DNA from: Chitinophagales bacterium
GTDB lineage: Bacteria; Bacteroidota; Bacteroidia; Chitinophagales; UBA2359
Assembly (NCBI GenBank): GCA_020629335.1
Contig: JAHDDN010000317.1
Location: 1 to 6,343 of the forward strand
DNA: 6,343 nucleotides
Reading direction: 5' to 3'
The translations under genes and the position numbers were made by a program. Below, in pieces: positions 1-6,291 of the stretch (positions within the stretch are counted from its first letter, which is position 1; the number at the start of each line of letters is the position of its first letter). The notes under the pieces were generated by a model, which was given only the letters and a program-made list of their open reading frames with translations, was not told where the DNA came from and ran no database searches.

Positions 1-51
1 CGGTACAATAGTTTTCAAGACTACCGCATTCGACCACTCTGCCAACTCTCC
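1..51 (-). tRNA. tRNA-Ser (anticodon UGA), 3' part cut off by window edge
   Basis: Read on the minus strand from base 51, the sequence begins GGAGAGUUGGCAGAGUGG, a typical start for a serine tRNA. It continues through the D arm to an anticodon arm with stem GUAGU/ACUAU and loop CUUGAAA, which gives anticodon UGA. The bases after the anticodon arm begin the long variable arm expected of a class II tRNA. The variable arm, T arm and acceptor 3' strand lie beyond the left edge. It would read UCN serine codons. A well-matched promoter lies immediately upstream at 56-87. Confidence 0.93.
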
Positions 52-55
52 GATG

Positions 56-87
56 CAAACATACGTTAGCTTTTTCGATTACGCAAA
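56..87 (-). promoter_or_regulatory. Bacteroidota-type promoter of tRNA-Ser
   Basis: On the minus strand TTTG (84-87) is followed by a 20-nt spacer and TATGTTTG (56-63). This is an exact match to the Bacteroidota housekeeping sigma consensus TTTG-N19-21-TAnnTTTG. The -7 box ends only four bases before the mature tRNA 5' end at 51, so the primary transcript should have almost no 5' leader. The rest of 64-168 is AT-rich and shows no gene. Confidence 0.75.
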
Positions 88-168
88 TTTAACACACAAA
101 AAAATTCACAGAGTTTTAAATAATATTATAAGCTGCTGGTTTTCAACATTTTTTAAACATTTTTTTTA

Positions 169-379
169 GGGGCTTCCCTTCAGAGGGCTTCCACTTTTTT
201 TTCAAGACGCCACAGTCTAATAAAGCCCTCTGAAGGTCAGGCTGTTCGCTCTTATGTGGCTATGCTACTCCTACTACGCTAAAAGCTGCACTTGTCTGCC
301 ACTTCGTGGCCAGCCTGCGTCCAGCTAAGCTACGTAAGTCGCAGCATGGCCGCCACATACCGCTGCCATCCTTAAGCCG
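169..379 (-). repeat. Structured interspersed repeat, copy 1 (minus orientation)
   Basis: The reverse complement of this stretch aligns over its length with 4471-4693. Long shared blocks include GCGACTTACG, GGCAGACAAG and TTAGCGTAGTAGGAG. Read as minus-strand RNA it can fold as follows. The ends pair as GGCUU (374-378) with AAGCC (171-175). A long-range stem pairs 352-359 with 253-260 (8 bp) and 341-347 with 262-268 (7 bp, one G-U). An apical hairpin is GCCAC-GAA-GUGGC (298-310). A 14-bp hairpin near the 3' end is formed by 177-190 and 223-236. It lies downstream of the methionine sulfoxide reductase gene and is more G+C-rich than its surroundings. It has no credible ORF or transposase. It could be a structured RNA, a 3'-UTR element or a MITE-like repeat. 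Confidence 0.85.
177..236 (-). other. Copy-specific palindromic hairpin inside repeat copy 1
   Basis: The arms 177-190 and 223-236 are perfect 14-bp inverted complements (CCTTCAGAGGGCTT on the plus strand) around a 32-nt loop. Apart from the terminal CC/GG the stem has no sequence similarity to the hairpin at the same place in copy 2. It could block exonucleases or help end transcription, but no U-run follows on either strand, so it is not a classical intrinsic terminator. Confidence 0.8.
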
Positions 380-500
380 AAATCATTAACTTTTAAACTG
401 ATGAACTTTGAAACTGAAAAACACCCATATTGGGAGAAATCTCTGACTACAAGCTATAAGCACCTATCTAAAAGCATCTTAAGATATTTTGTTGCTTCTA

Positions 501-1016
501 CTAAGAATAATGCCGATGCTTAATTAAGTTGACCACTTCCTCAAAGTACTCAACATCCATTTCTGTGAAATCATCTAATTGATCACTATCAATATCTAAT
601 ACCATCTTTACCTCCTCTCCTACTACTAAAGGCACCACTATCTCAGAACGAGAAGCACTACTACAAGCAATATGTCCAGGAAATTGATCGACATCAGGCA
701 CCAATATGCTTTCCTTCCGACTAGCCGCCGCTCCACAAACTCCCTTATCCAAAGCAATCCGAGTACAAGCAACGGTCCCCTGAAAAGGGCCTAATACTAA
801 TTCCTCCTCTTTCATCATATAAAAGCCTATCCAATAAAAACCTAAGGCTTGTTTCAATAAAGCCGCCGTATTAGCTAAATTGGCAATCAAATCATCTTCT
901 ATACTTATAGTCGCCTCAATTTGCTTGATGACTAATTCGTATCGCTCCTTTCTACTGAGCTGGGAGTCAATGTGTACTTCGTGCATAAGTGTCGTTTTTA
1001 TTTGGGTTCGTTCCAT
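501..1016 (-). CDS. msrC: Free methionine-(R)-sulfoxide reductase (fRMsr, GAF domain)
   Basis: This 171-residue cytoplasmic enzyme should reduce free methionine-R-sulfoxide to methionine, using thioredoxin-recycled cysteines. Nearly the whole protein is one GAF domain carrying the family signature. Visible motifs are WIGFY (62-66), LVLGPFQG (73-80), ACTRI (83-87), KGVCG (91-95), GHIACSS (114-120) and SRSEIVVPL (122-130). The three conserved redox cysteines are at 84, 94 and 118. Length and motif order fit the YebR/fRMsr family, so it is not a cyclic-nucleotide-sensing GAF protein. Met1 is kept as the start, but Met11 (base 986) is possible because homologues vary at the N-terminus. The gene stands alone, divergent from the helicase operon with 86 bp between the starts. 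I see no clear promoter for it in that gap. Repeat copy 1 lies downstream. It is probably a host housekeeping gene unrelated to the neighbouring defence-like pair. Confidence 0.93.
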   Translation of the reverse strand: MERTQIKTTLMHEVHIDSQLSRKERYELVIKQIEATISIEDDLIANLANTAALLKQALGFYWIGFYMMKEEELVLGPFQGTVACTRIALDKGVCGAAASRKESILVPDVDQFPGHIACSSASRSEIVVPLVVGEEVKMVLDIDSDQLDDFTEMDVEYFEEVVNLIKHRHYS

Positions 1017-1018
1017 TA

Positions 1019-1049
1019 TTGAATAATAACATATTTGTTTTTATATTTG
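1019..1049 (+). promoter_or_regulatory. Predicted Bacteroidota promoter of the helicase/DprA operon
   Basis: TTG (1019-1021), a 20-nt spacer and TATATTTG (1042-1049) match the TTG-N19-21-TAnnTTTG consensus. Transcription would start near 1054, leaving about 48 nt of AT-rich 5' UTR before the ATG at 1103. No Shine-Dalgarno sequence is seen there, which is normal for this phylum. The -33 box touches the 5' end of the divergent msrC region, so the two transcripts may interfere. I see no operator palindrome. Confidence 0.6.
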
Positions 1050-1102
1050 ATTTGAACGAAAGAATAAATATAAAAATCTACAGTCTAAATTCATAAAATA
1101 AC

Positions 1103-3226
1103 ATGATAACTAAAGAAGAAGCATTAAGTATACTAAGGAATTCATTAGGTAATAATAAGCTAATTTTCAGAAAAGGTCAATGGGAATCTATAGATAGTTT
1201 AGTTAACAGAAAAGAAAAAGTTCATGTTATTCAAAGAACGGGATGGGGAAAAAGCTCCGTTTATTTTATATCGACTAAACTTATTAGACAAAATAATGGC
1301 GGTTTAACAATAATAATCTCACCTTTACTTGCTTTAATGAGAAATCAAATTGAAGCAGCAAATTCTTTCGGACTGGTAGCAGAATCAATTAATTCTGGCA
1401 ACTTCAGCGATTGGAATCAGGTAAAAACAAAAGTATTAAACAATGCTGTTGATATTTTATACATTTCACCCGAAAGGCTTGCAAATTCCAAATTTATAAA
1501 TGAAATACTAATTCCAATTTCTCAGAACATTGGATTGTTCGTTGTTGATGAATCACATTGTATCTCAGACTGGGGACATGATTTTAGGGTTGATTATCGA
1601 AGAATAGTAGGAATAATTAAACAATTGCCAAATAATTTGCCAATCATAGCTACAACAGCGACCGCAAATAATAGAGTTATTAGTGATGTCGAAAGACAAT
1701 TAGGTAACTTAAATACCCAGAGAGGATCTCTCAAGAGAGATAGCCTAAGACTACAGAATATAAAACTCAACGATCAACCTTCAAGGCTTGTTTGGTTAGC
1801 TGAGAATCTCCCAAAAATTGCTGGAACAGGAATTATTTACACTTTAACAAAAAGAGACGCTAAATTGGTGACCAAATGGCTTCAAATTCAAGAGATTAAT
1901 GTTTTAAGTTATTACTCTGGTATAGAAAATGAAGGTTTTAGCAGCACAAATGAATATAGAATATTTTTAGAAGAAAATTTAAAGAAAAACAAAATCAAAG
2001 CTTTAGTTGCCACTGTTGCTTTAGGTATGGGATACGATAAACCTGATTTAAGTTTTGTTATACACTTTCAAGCTCCAGGAAGTATTGTTGGGTATTATCA
2101 GCAAGTTGGTAGAGCTGGAAGGGGTATTCCAAATGCATTAGGCATACTATTAAGTGGAGAAGAAGATGATTCAATACATGATTTTTTTAGAAGAAATTCT
2201 TTTCCACCAAAACAAAGGGTTGATGATGTTTTGAATGCTATTGAAGAATCAGAAGAAGGATTAACAATTACTCAGCTTACTAAACAGTTGAATTACAAAA
2301 AAGGGCAAATACAAAGCACTTTAAAATATTTAAGTGTAGAACAATCTTCGCCTGTTGTAAAAATTGGTTCTAAATGGCAAAGGACTATAAATCAATATCA
2401 TCTTGATATAGAAAAAGTTAACCGCTTAAATATTCAAAGAGAAAAAGAATGGATGGAGGTCCAAAAATACATAGATACTAACGAATGTTTAATGGAGTAT
2501 TTACAAAAATCCTTAGATGATCCTAATCCACAAAAATGTAATAAATGTTCTAATTGCTTAGGTAAGAATCTTATCCCTTTTGATAATAACTTTCAACTCG
2601 GAATTCAAGCTGCTTCATTTTTAAAAAAATCTGACATACCACTTTTCTTAAAAAAACAGATACCTGCAAATTCGCTTTTAGAATATAGAGTAAATTGGGG
2701 ATATAATAAAGACAATCAATGGAATCTACCATTAAACTTAAGAGGACAGGAAGGAAGAATATTGTCAAGGTGGCGAGACGCTGGATGGGGGACGCTAGTT
2801 GCTAATAATAAACAATCCCAACATTTTAGTGACGAATTAGTTGATGCTATGGCATCCATGATAAAAAGATGGATGCCATCTCCGTATCCAACTTGGATTA
2901 CTTGTGTTCCATCAATGAGAAATCCTAAATTAGCGCCTGATTTCACTTCAAGATTAGCACAAAAATTAAAAATACCTTATCTTGCAGTTGTGGAAAAAAT
3001 AAAGGAGACTCCACCTCAAAAATCACAGGAAAATAGTTACTTTCAAAGCAACAACCTTGATGGTGTATTTGAGATTGAAAAATTTGAACAAGATGGTCCT
3101 GTTTTTTTGGTTGATGATGCTGTAGATTCTGGATGGACACTTACCATTATTTCTGCATTATTATTAAAAGAAGGAAGTGGACCCGTTTTTCCTATTGCTT
3201 TAACAACTACAAACATTGGTGACTAA
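1103..3226 (+). CDS. psyrT: RecQ-like helicase fused to ComF-like phosphoribosyltransferase (PsyrT/RqlH-type)
   Basis: This 707-residue cytoplasmic protein should be a 3'-5' superfamily 2 DNA helicase. Seen in order: Q-motif-like FRKGQ (22-26), Walker A TGWGKS (46-51), motif Ia ISPLLALMRNQ (72-82), Walker B DESHCISDWGHDFR (149-162), motif III TATA (185-188), motif V ATVALGMGYDKPDLS (303-317) and motif VI QQVGRAGR (333-340). A RecQ zinc site follows with Cys462, Cys479, Cys482 and Cys485. The C-terminal third is not the usual WH/HRDC region. It ends in a type I phosphoribosyltransferase fold with PRPP loop VFLVDDAVDSGWTLT (667-681, acidic pair Asp671-Asp672), preceded by a ComF-like segment around 600-660. 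This architecture, followed at once by a DprA-like gene, is that of PsyrT/RqlH. In that system the helicase is the toxic or genotoxic partner and the module has been linked to phage defence. All catalytic motifs look intact. Low G+C suggests transfer. Defence function here is inferred from family and context. Confidence 0.88.
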   Translation: MITKEEALSILRNSLGNNKLIFRKGQWESIDSLVNRKEKVHVIQRTGWGKSSVYFISTKLIRQNNGGLTIIISPLLALMRNQIEAANSFGLVAESINSGNFSDWNQVKTKVLNNAVDILYISPERLANSKFINEILIPISQNIGLFVVDESHCISDWGHDFRVDYRRIVGIIKQLPNNLPIIATTATANNRVISDVERQLGNLNTQRGSLKRDSLRLQNIKLNDQPSRLVWLAENLPKIAGTGIIYTLTKRDAKLVTKWLQIQEINVLSYYSGIENEGFSSTNEYRIFLEENLKKNKIKALVATVALGMGYDKPDLSFVIHFQAPGSIVGYYQQVGRAGRGIPNALGILLSGEEDDSIHDFFRRNSFPPKQRVDDVLNAIEESEEGLTITQLTKQLNYKKGQIQSTLKYLSVEQSSPVVKIGSKWQRTINQYHLDIEKVNRLNIQREKEWMEVQKYIDTNECLMEYLQKSLDDPNPQKCNKCSNCLGKNLIPFDNNFQLGIQAASFLKKSDIPLFLKKQIPANSLLEYRVNWGYNKDNQWNLPLNLRGQEGRILSRWRDAGWGTLVANNKQSQHFSDELVDAMASMIKRWMPSPYPTWITCVPSMRNPKLAPDFTSRLAQKLKIPYLAVVEKIKETPPQKSQENSYFQSNNLDGVFEIEKFEQDGPVFLVDDAVDSGWTLTIISALLLKEGSGPVFPIALTTTNIGD

Positions 3227-3227
3227 T

Positions 3228-4445
3228 ATGGTATCTGAAAGATCAAAAGCAATCATTTTATTGACCGCTTATTTACCTGGCTCAAACAAAAAAGCGAAGC
3301 CACTAACTACAACGGAATGGAATAAACTTGCCATTTGGTTGAATAATAAAAAAATGATTCCCGAAGACTTATTATCCAATGATAAGGAGGAAATATTGAA
3401 GGAATGGCGTGATTCACGCATCACATTAGAAAGAATAAATTTACTTTTAAATAGAGGAGCTGTAATGGCTATCTGTTTAGACAAATGGGAGAGGTCTGGT
3501 GTATGGGTAATTAATAGATCTGACATAGAGTATCCAACAGAAATAAGAAAAAAATTAAATCATTTATCACCTCCTATATTTTATGGGATCGGTAATAGCA
3601 AAATATTAAAAACTGAAGCGCTTGGTGTTGTTGGTTCTAGAAATGCATCCGAAGAAGATTATCAAATCTCTTTCGATTTAGGAAAAAAAGTTGCAAACTT
3701 AGGATTTTCAATTGTTTCTGGGGGGGCAAAAGGGATTGATGAAAAATCCATGTTAGGCTCCTTAGAAAATGAAGGTACTTGCATTGGTATTTTAGCTGAT
3801 AAACTATTAAAAAAATCCACTTCAAAAATCTATAGGCCACATATTATGAATGGAAACTTGGTCTTCATTTCACCATATAACCCAGAGGCTGGATTTAATG
3901 TAGGAAATGCAATGGCAAGAAACAAATTTATTTATGTCAAATCTAAAGCTACAGTAGTAATACATTCAGGATTAAAAGGAGGAACTTGGACAGGTGCCAT
4001 TGAAAATCTAAAAAACAAATGGGTGCCTGTTTGGGTTAAACAAAATGATGATCAATTATCTGGAAATTTAGAATTAATTAAAAAAGGCGCTAATTCATTA
4101 CCTCAGAATTTTTCTGAATGGCAAATGGATCAAGTAATTAATTCGAATGTTATTCATAGCCCATCTCCTGATTTATTTAGTACTATAGAAGAACCTAATG
4201 TTGCTATCAAAAAGATAAATTCAGTAAAAACCTCTGTAAATTCTAAAGTTAAAATAAAAACAGAAAACAAAATGTTGAGCGCATTTTTTGAACTACTAAG
4301 AAGCGATTATCCCAATGGTTTCAACAAAAAAGAAATAGTCAAAGATTATAATATTCTCCCAAGTCAAGTAAATAAATGGTTGAAAGAATTAGAATCACTA
4401 AGTTATTTAGAAATAATATCAAATGACAGATTTAAAATTCTGTGA
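3228..4445 (+). CDS. psyrA: DprA-like SLOG/Rossmann protein, partner of the helicase (PsyrA/RqlI-type)
   Basis: This 405-residue DprA/Smf-family protein would bind single-stranded DNA or nucleotides. An N-terminal mainly helical region (1-115) precedes the Rossmann-like core. The core shows GSRNAS (136-141), IVSGGAKGID (162-171; the usual DprA form is SGxARGID), an Asn-rich NVGNAMARNKF segment (224-234, in place of FPxRNRI) and SGLKGGTWTGA (247-257, in place of SGSLITA). A Lys/Ser-rich linker (about 320-345) leads to a winged-helix-like C-terminus (346-405). The ATG at 3228 is chosen because it lies one base after the helicase stop (TAATATG), implying translational coupling. TTG 3216 and GTG 3219 are in frame but would overlap the upstream gene. 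In the PsyrTA/RqlHI family this partner restrains the helicase, so it is the likely antitoxin or regulator. It is probably not the housekeeping transformation DprA, given its divergence and tight pairing with the helicase. Confidence 0.85.
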   Translation: MVSERSKAIILLTAYLPGSNKKAKPLTTTEWNKLAIWLNNKKMIPEDLLSNDKEEILKEWRDSRITLERINLLLNRGAVMAICLDKWERSGVWVINRSDIEYPTEIRKKLNHLSPPIFYGIGNSKILKTEALGVVGSRNASEEDYQISFDLGKKVANLGFSIVSGGAKGIDEKSMLGSLENEGTCIGILADKLLKKSTSKIYRPHIMNGNLVFISPYNPEAGFNVGNAMARNKFIYVKSKATVVIHSGLKGGTWTGAIENLKNKWVPVWVKQNDDQLSGNLELIKKGANSLPQNFSEWQMDQVINSNVIHSPSPDLFSTIEEPNVAIKKINSVKTSVNSKVKIKTENKMLSAFFELLRSDYPNGFNKKEIVKDYNILPSQVNKWLKELESLSYLEIISNDRFKIL

Positions 4446-4470
4446 AAAAAAATTTAATCATTTATAAAAC

Positions 4471-4693
4471 CGGCTTAGGGATGGGAGTGGTATGGGGCGT
4501 TCATGCAGCGACTTACGGAGCTTAGTGATGCGACGGCTGGCCCGAAGGGCAGACAAGCAGCACTTAGCGTAGTAGGAGCAGCATAGCCACATAAGAACGG
4601 ACAGCCCGACCCTTTCTGATTTTTTTCATCGGAGGGCGCACACATAGGTAGCGCCCCTACGGGCCGATGAAAAAATCAGAAAGGGGAAGCCCC
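4471..4693 (+). repeat. Structured interspersed repeat, copy 2 (plus orientation)
   Basis: This is the second copy of the element at 169-379, in opposite orientation, starting 26 bases after the dprA-like stop codon. As plus-strand RNA it folds like copy 1. The ends pair as GGCUU (4472-4476) with AAGCC (4687-4691). The long-range stem pairs 4491-4498 with 4586-4593 and 4503-4509 with 4578-4584, with one mismatch in each half. The apical hairpin is GCCC-GAA-GGGC (4540-4550). A long copy-specific hairpin occupies 4611-4684. The apical hairpin has one base pair fewer than in copy 1, with both partners missing. It sits between the convergent dprA-like and moeB-like genes. No ORF or transposase is present. 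The remaining gaps on either side (4446-4470 and 4694-4737) show nothing. Confidence 0.85.
4611..4684 (+). other. Copy-specific long hairpin inside repeat copy 2
   Basis: Arms 4611-4632 and 4664-4684 pair over 21 bp with one bulged T in a T7/A6 tract. Inside is a second perfect 6-bp stem GGGCGC/GCGCCC (4634-4639 with 4651-4656) around an 11-nt loop. The arm sequence differs from the copy 1 hairpin although both start CC and end GG at the same place in the element. Lying between convergent genes, it may act as a bidirectional transcription barrier, but no U-run follows it. Confidence 0.8.
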
Positions 4694-4737
4694 AAATTTA
4701 ACAGTTTTACTAATAAACCAATCAACTAATTCACCAA

Positions 4738-5904
4738 CTAATAAGTCGGCAGCGCCCTATCTATTTCCTCCGCATAGGCCAAAATACCTCCTTTCAGATT
4801 ATAAAGATTATCGTAACCATATAGATCTTCTAATTGACGAATGGCAGTAGCACTTCGTTTACCACTTCTACAATGAACTACCACTTTTTTGTCTTTCGGA
4901 ATGCGAGCACTGGCCTCTGTCACGACCCCTAAAGGAATCAAGTCTCCACTAATATTGACAATTTCATATTCATGTGGTTCTCTTACATCTATGAGTTCAA
5001 AGTTTTCCTTTTGCTCGATTAATTCTTTCAATTCAAAGACATCAATTTCTTTGACGGTTCTTTCTTCAGTTGGAGCAATAGTCAAGCCGCAAAATTGATC
5101 GTAGTCGATTAATGTGCTTTGAGTGGGATTTTCTCCATTGAGCGGATTCTCTGGATCTCGATTGATTTTGAGCGTGCGTGTTTGGAAGGAAGCTGCGTCT
5201 AAGAGGAATAGTCGGCCCGAAAGCGGGTCCCCTACCCCACTGAGCACCTTAATCACTTCATTCGCCTGAAGCGATCCTATGATACCTGGTAATACTCCTA
5301 TCACTCCACCCTCGGCACAGGAAGGCACTAAACCTGGCGGAGGAGGCTCAGGGAATAAATCTCTATAGTTAGGCCCTAATACTCCTTCTGAGTTGGTATA
5401 ATTAAAGACCGACACTTGTCCTTCAAAGCGATAGATGGAAGCGTAGACATTGGGTTTATTAAGTAGTACACAAGCATCATTGACTAAGTATCGAGTGGGG
5501 AAATTATCCGTTCCATCTGCTACTAAATCGTAATTCTTAATAATTTCTAAAGCATTCTCTGAAGTCAATCGAACATTGTGTGTGATGATCTTGATATGTG
5601 GATTCAATGCTTGTATGCGTTCTTTGGCTGCCTCCACTTTTAGCTGTCCTACGCTATTGACATCAAATAGAATTTGGCGCTGCAAATTACTATCGTCTAC
5701 CACATCAAAATCAACGATGCCGATGGTGCCGACTCCTGCTGCTGCTAAGTATAATAATACTGGACTACCTAAACCGCCTGACCCAACTACCAATACTTTA
5801 GCAGCCTTGAGTTTCTTTTGTCCTTCTAAACCAAACTCTGGTAGAATAATGTGCCTACTATATCGGCTGAGTTCTTCTTTATTTAAATTTATCTCTGTTG
5901 ACAT
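4738..5904 (-). CDS. moeB: MoeB/MoeZ-type adenylyltransferase with C-terminal rhodanese domain
   Basis: This 388-residue cytoplasmic E1-like enzyme should adenylate the C-terminal glycine of a ubiquitin-like sulfur carrier, then transfer sulfur to it as a thiocarboxylate. The ThiF/MoeB domain (about 1-265) has the nucleotide-binding GSGGLG (41-46), DSNLQRQ (71-77, with the conserved Arg76), DGTDNFPTRY (130-139) and PSCAEGG (194-200, conserved Cys196). The rhodanese domain (about 285-388) has active-site loop CRSGKRS with Cys345. The CxxC pairs that bind zinc in E. coli MoeB are absent: NYRD stands at 179-182 and no CxxC follows Pro251. This resembles MoeZ-type enzymes that carry NYRDL. Met at 5904 is chosen over an in-frame ATG at 5949, which would add 15 unconserved residues and overlap the upstream gene. 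It is 31 bp downstream of the carrier gene, probably in one transcript. The likely client is that carrier; molybdopterin or thiamin carriers encoded elsewhere remain possible. Confidence 0.92.
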   Translation of the reverse strand: MSTEINLNKEELSRYSRHIILPEFGLEGQKKLKAAKVLVVGSGGLGSPVLLYLAAAGVGTIGIVDFDVVDDSNLQRQILFDVNSVGQLKVEAAKERIQALNPHIKIITHNVRLTSENALEIIKNYDLVADGTDNFPTRYLVNDACVLLNKPNVYASIYRFEGQVSVFNYTNSEGVLGPNYRDLFPEPPPPGLVPSCAEGGVIGVLPGIIGSLQANEVIKVLSGVGDPLSGRLFLLDAASFQTRTLKINRDPENPLNGENPTQSTLIDYDQFCGLTIAPTEERTVKEIDVFELKELIEQKENFELIDVREPHEYEIVNISGDLIPLGVVTEASARIPKDKKVVVHCRSGKRSATAIRQLEDLYGYDNLYNLKGGILAYAEEIDRALPTY

Positions 5905-5935
5905 CTTATTGTTTTTTTCAGAACAAAAATATTTT

Positions 5936-6217
5936 TTAGTAACTCCCACCTGCTATAGCTGGGATAATACTGATAACGGAATCGCTGCTAACAGCAGTAT
6001 CTCCTTTATCTAGTGATTTAATATCCTCATCACCTAAGTAAACTCTTACAAAGGAACGCAATTCTCCATTCAAATCTAATAATTGCTTTCCTAAATCACT
6101 ATATTCTTCTACTAATTCTGTTATTGCTTCATTGACTGTTGTACTTCCATTGCTATCAAAAGAGGCTTGATTAGCCGTGAATTTTCTCAATGGAGTTGGA
6201 ATGATAATTTTTGCCAT
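5936..6217 (-). CDS. MoaD/ThiS-family sulfur carrier with C-terminal GGSY (CysO-like)
   Basis: This 93-residue beta-grasp (ubiquitin-like) protein starts MAKIIIPTPLRKFT. It has the family's central helix (TVNEAITELVEEY, 27-39), the strand RSFVRVYLGDEDI (54-66) and a C-terminus SIIPAIAGGSY. It should carry sulfur as a C-terminal thiocarboxylate formed by the MoeZ-like enzyme encoded next. The di-glycine (90-91) is not terminal: Ser92 and Tyr93 follow, so the chain probably needs trimming before activation. Length and the PTPLRKFT start resemble CysO-type carriers of cysteine biosynthesis more than ThiS (about 66 aa) or MoaD (about 81 aa). The ATG at 6217 is chosen because the longer frame, up to 6337, would run into tRNA-Cys and lacks family similarity. 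No Shine-Dalgarno sequence is visible. The acceptor pathway is unknown from this window. Confidence 0.88.
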   Translation of the reverse strand: MAKIIIPTPLRKFTANQASFDSNGSTTVNEAITELVEEYSDLGKQLLDLNGELRSFVRVYLGDEDIKSLDKGDTAVSSDSVISIIPAIAGGSY

Positions 6218-6257
6218 GATTGTAAATTTTATGATTAGGAATATTGTTAAGTGAACA

Positions 6258-6274
6258 CAAGTGAAAAACACTTG
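6258..6274 (-). other. Short perfect hairpin between tRNA-Cys and the sulfur-carrier gene
   Basis: A 6-bp inverted repeat CAAGTG/CACTTG encloses a 5-nt loop. It lies 17 bp past the tRNA 3' end and 40 bp before the carrier start codon. On the minus strand no U-run follows, so it is unlikely to be a full terminator. It may be a processing or attenuating hairpin in a tRNA-mRNA cotranscript, or chance. No TAnnTTTG promoter was found in this gap. Confidence 0.4.
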
Positions 6275-6291
6275 CGCTATAAAGTTTTGTG

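Noticed and set aside
169..379. Repeat copy as a classical insertion sequence or CRISPR-like array
   Set aside because: About 210 nt with no transposase ORF and no regularly spaced short repeats. The ends share only a GGCTT inverted match and I see no convincing target-site duplication. A MITE remains an alternative but is not demonstrated.
424..434. CCCA-TAT-TGGG hairpin as the msrC terminator
   Set aside because: Only 4 bp, no following U-run, and it lies 67 bp past the stop, so chance is likely. Nothing else was found in 380-500.
2571..3140. Three short minus-strand open frames inside the helicase gene
   Set aside because: All lie opposite a coding region whose motifs and PRPP loop are intact. 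None shows a recognisable domain or start signal.
4738..5904. Loss of MoeB zinc cysteines as a defect in the adenylyltransferase
   Set aside because: The NYRDL...PSCAEGG arrangement without CxxC pairs is typical of MoeZ-type proteins, so it marks a subfamily and not damage.
5576..6013. 145-residue plus-strand open frame
   Set aside because: Antisense to the well-supported moeB-like gene and the end of the carrier gene. Its composition (Ser/Thr/Pro-rich with no motif) is that of a reverse-frame shadow.
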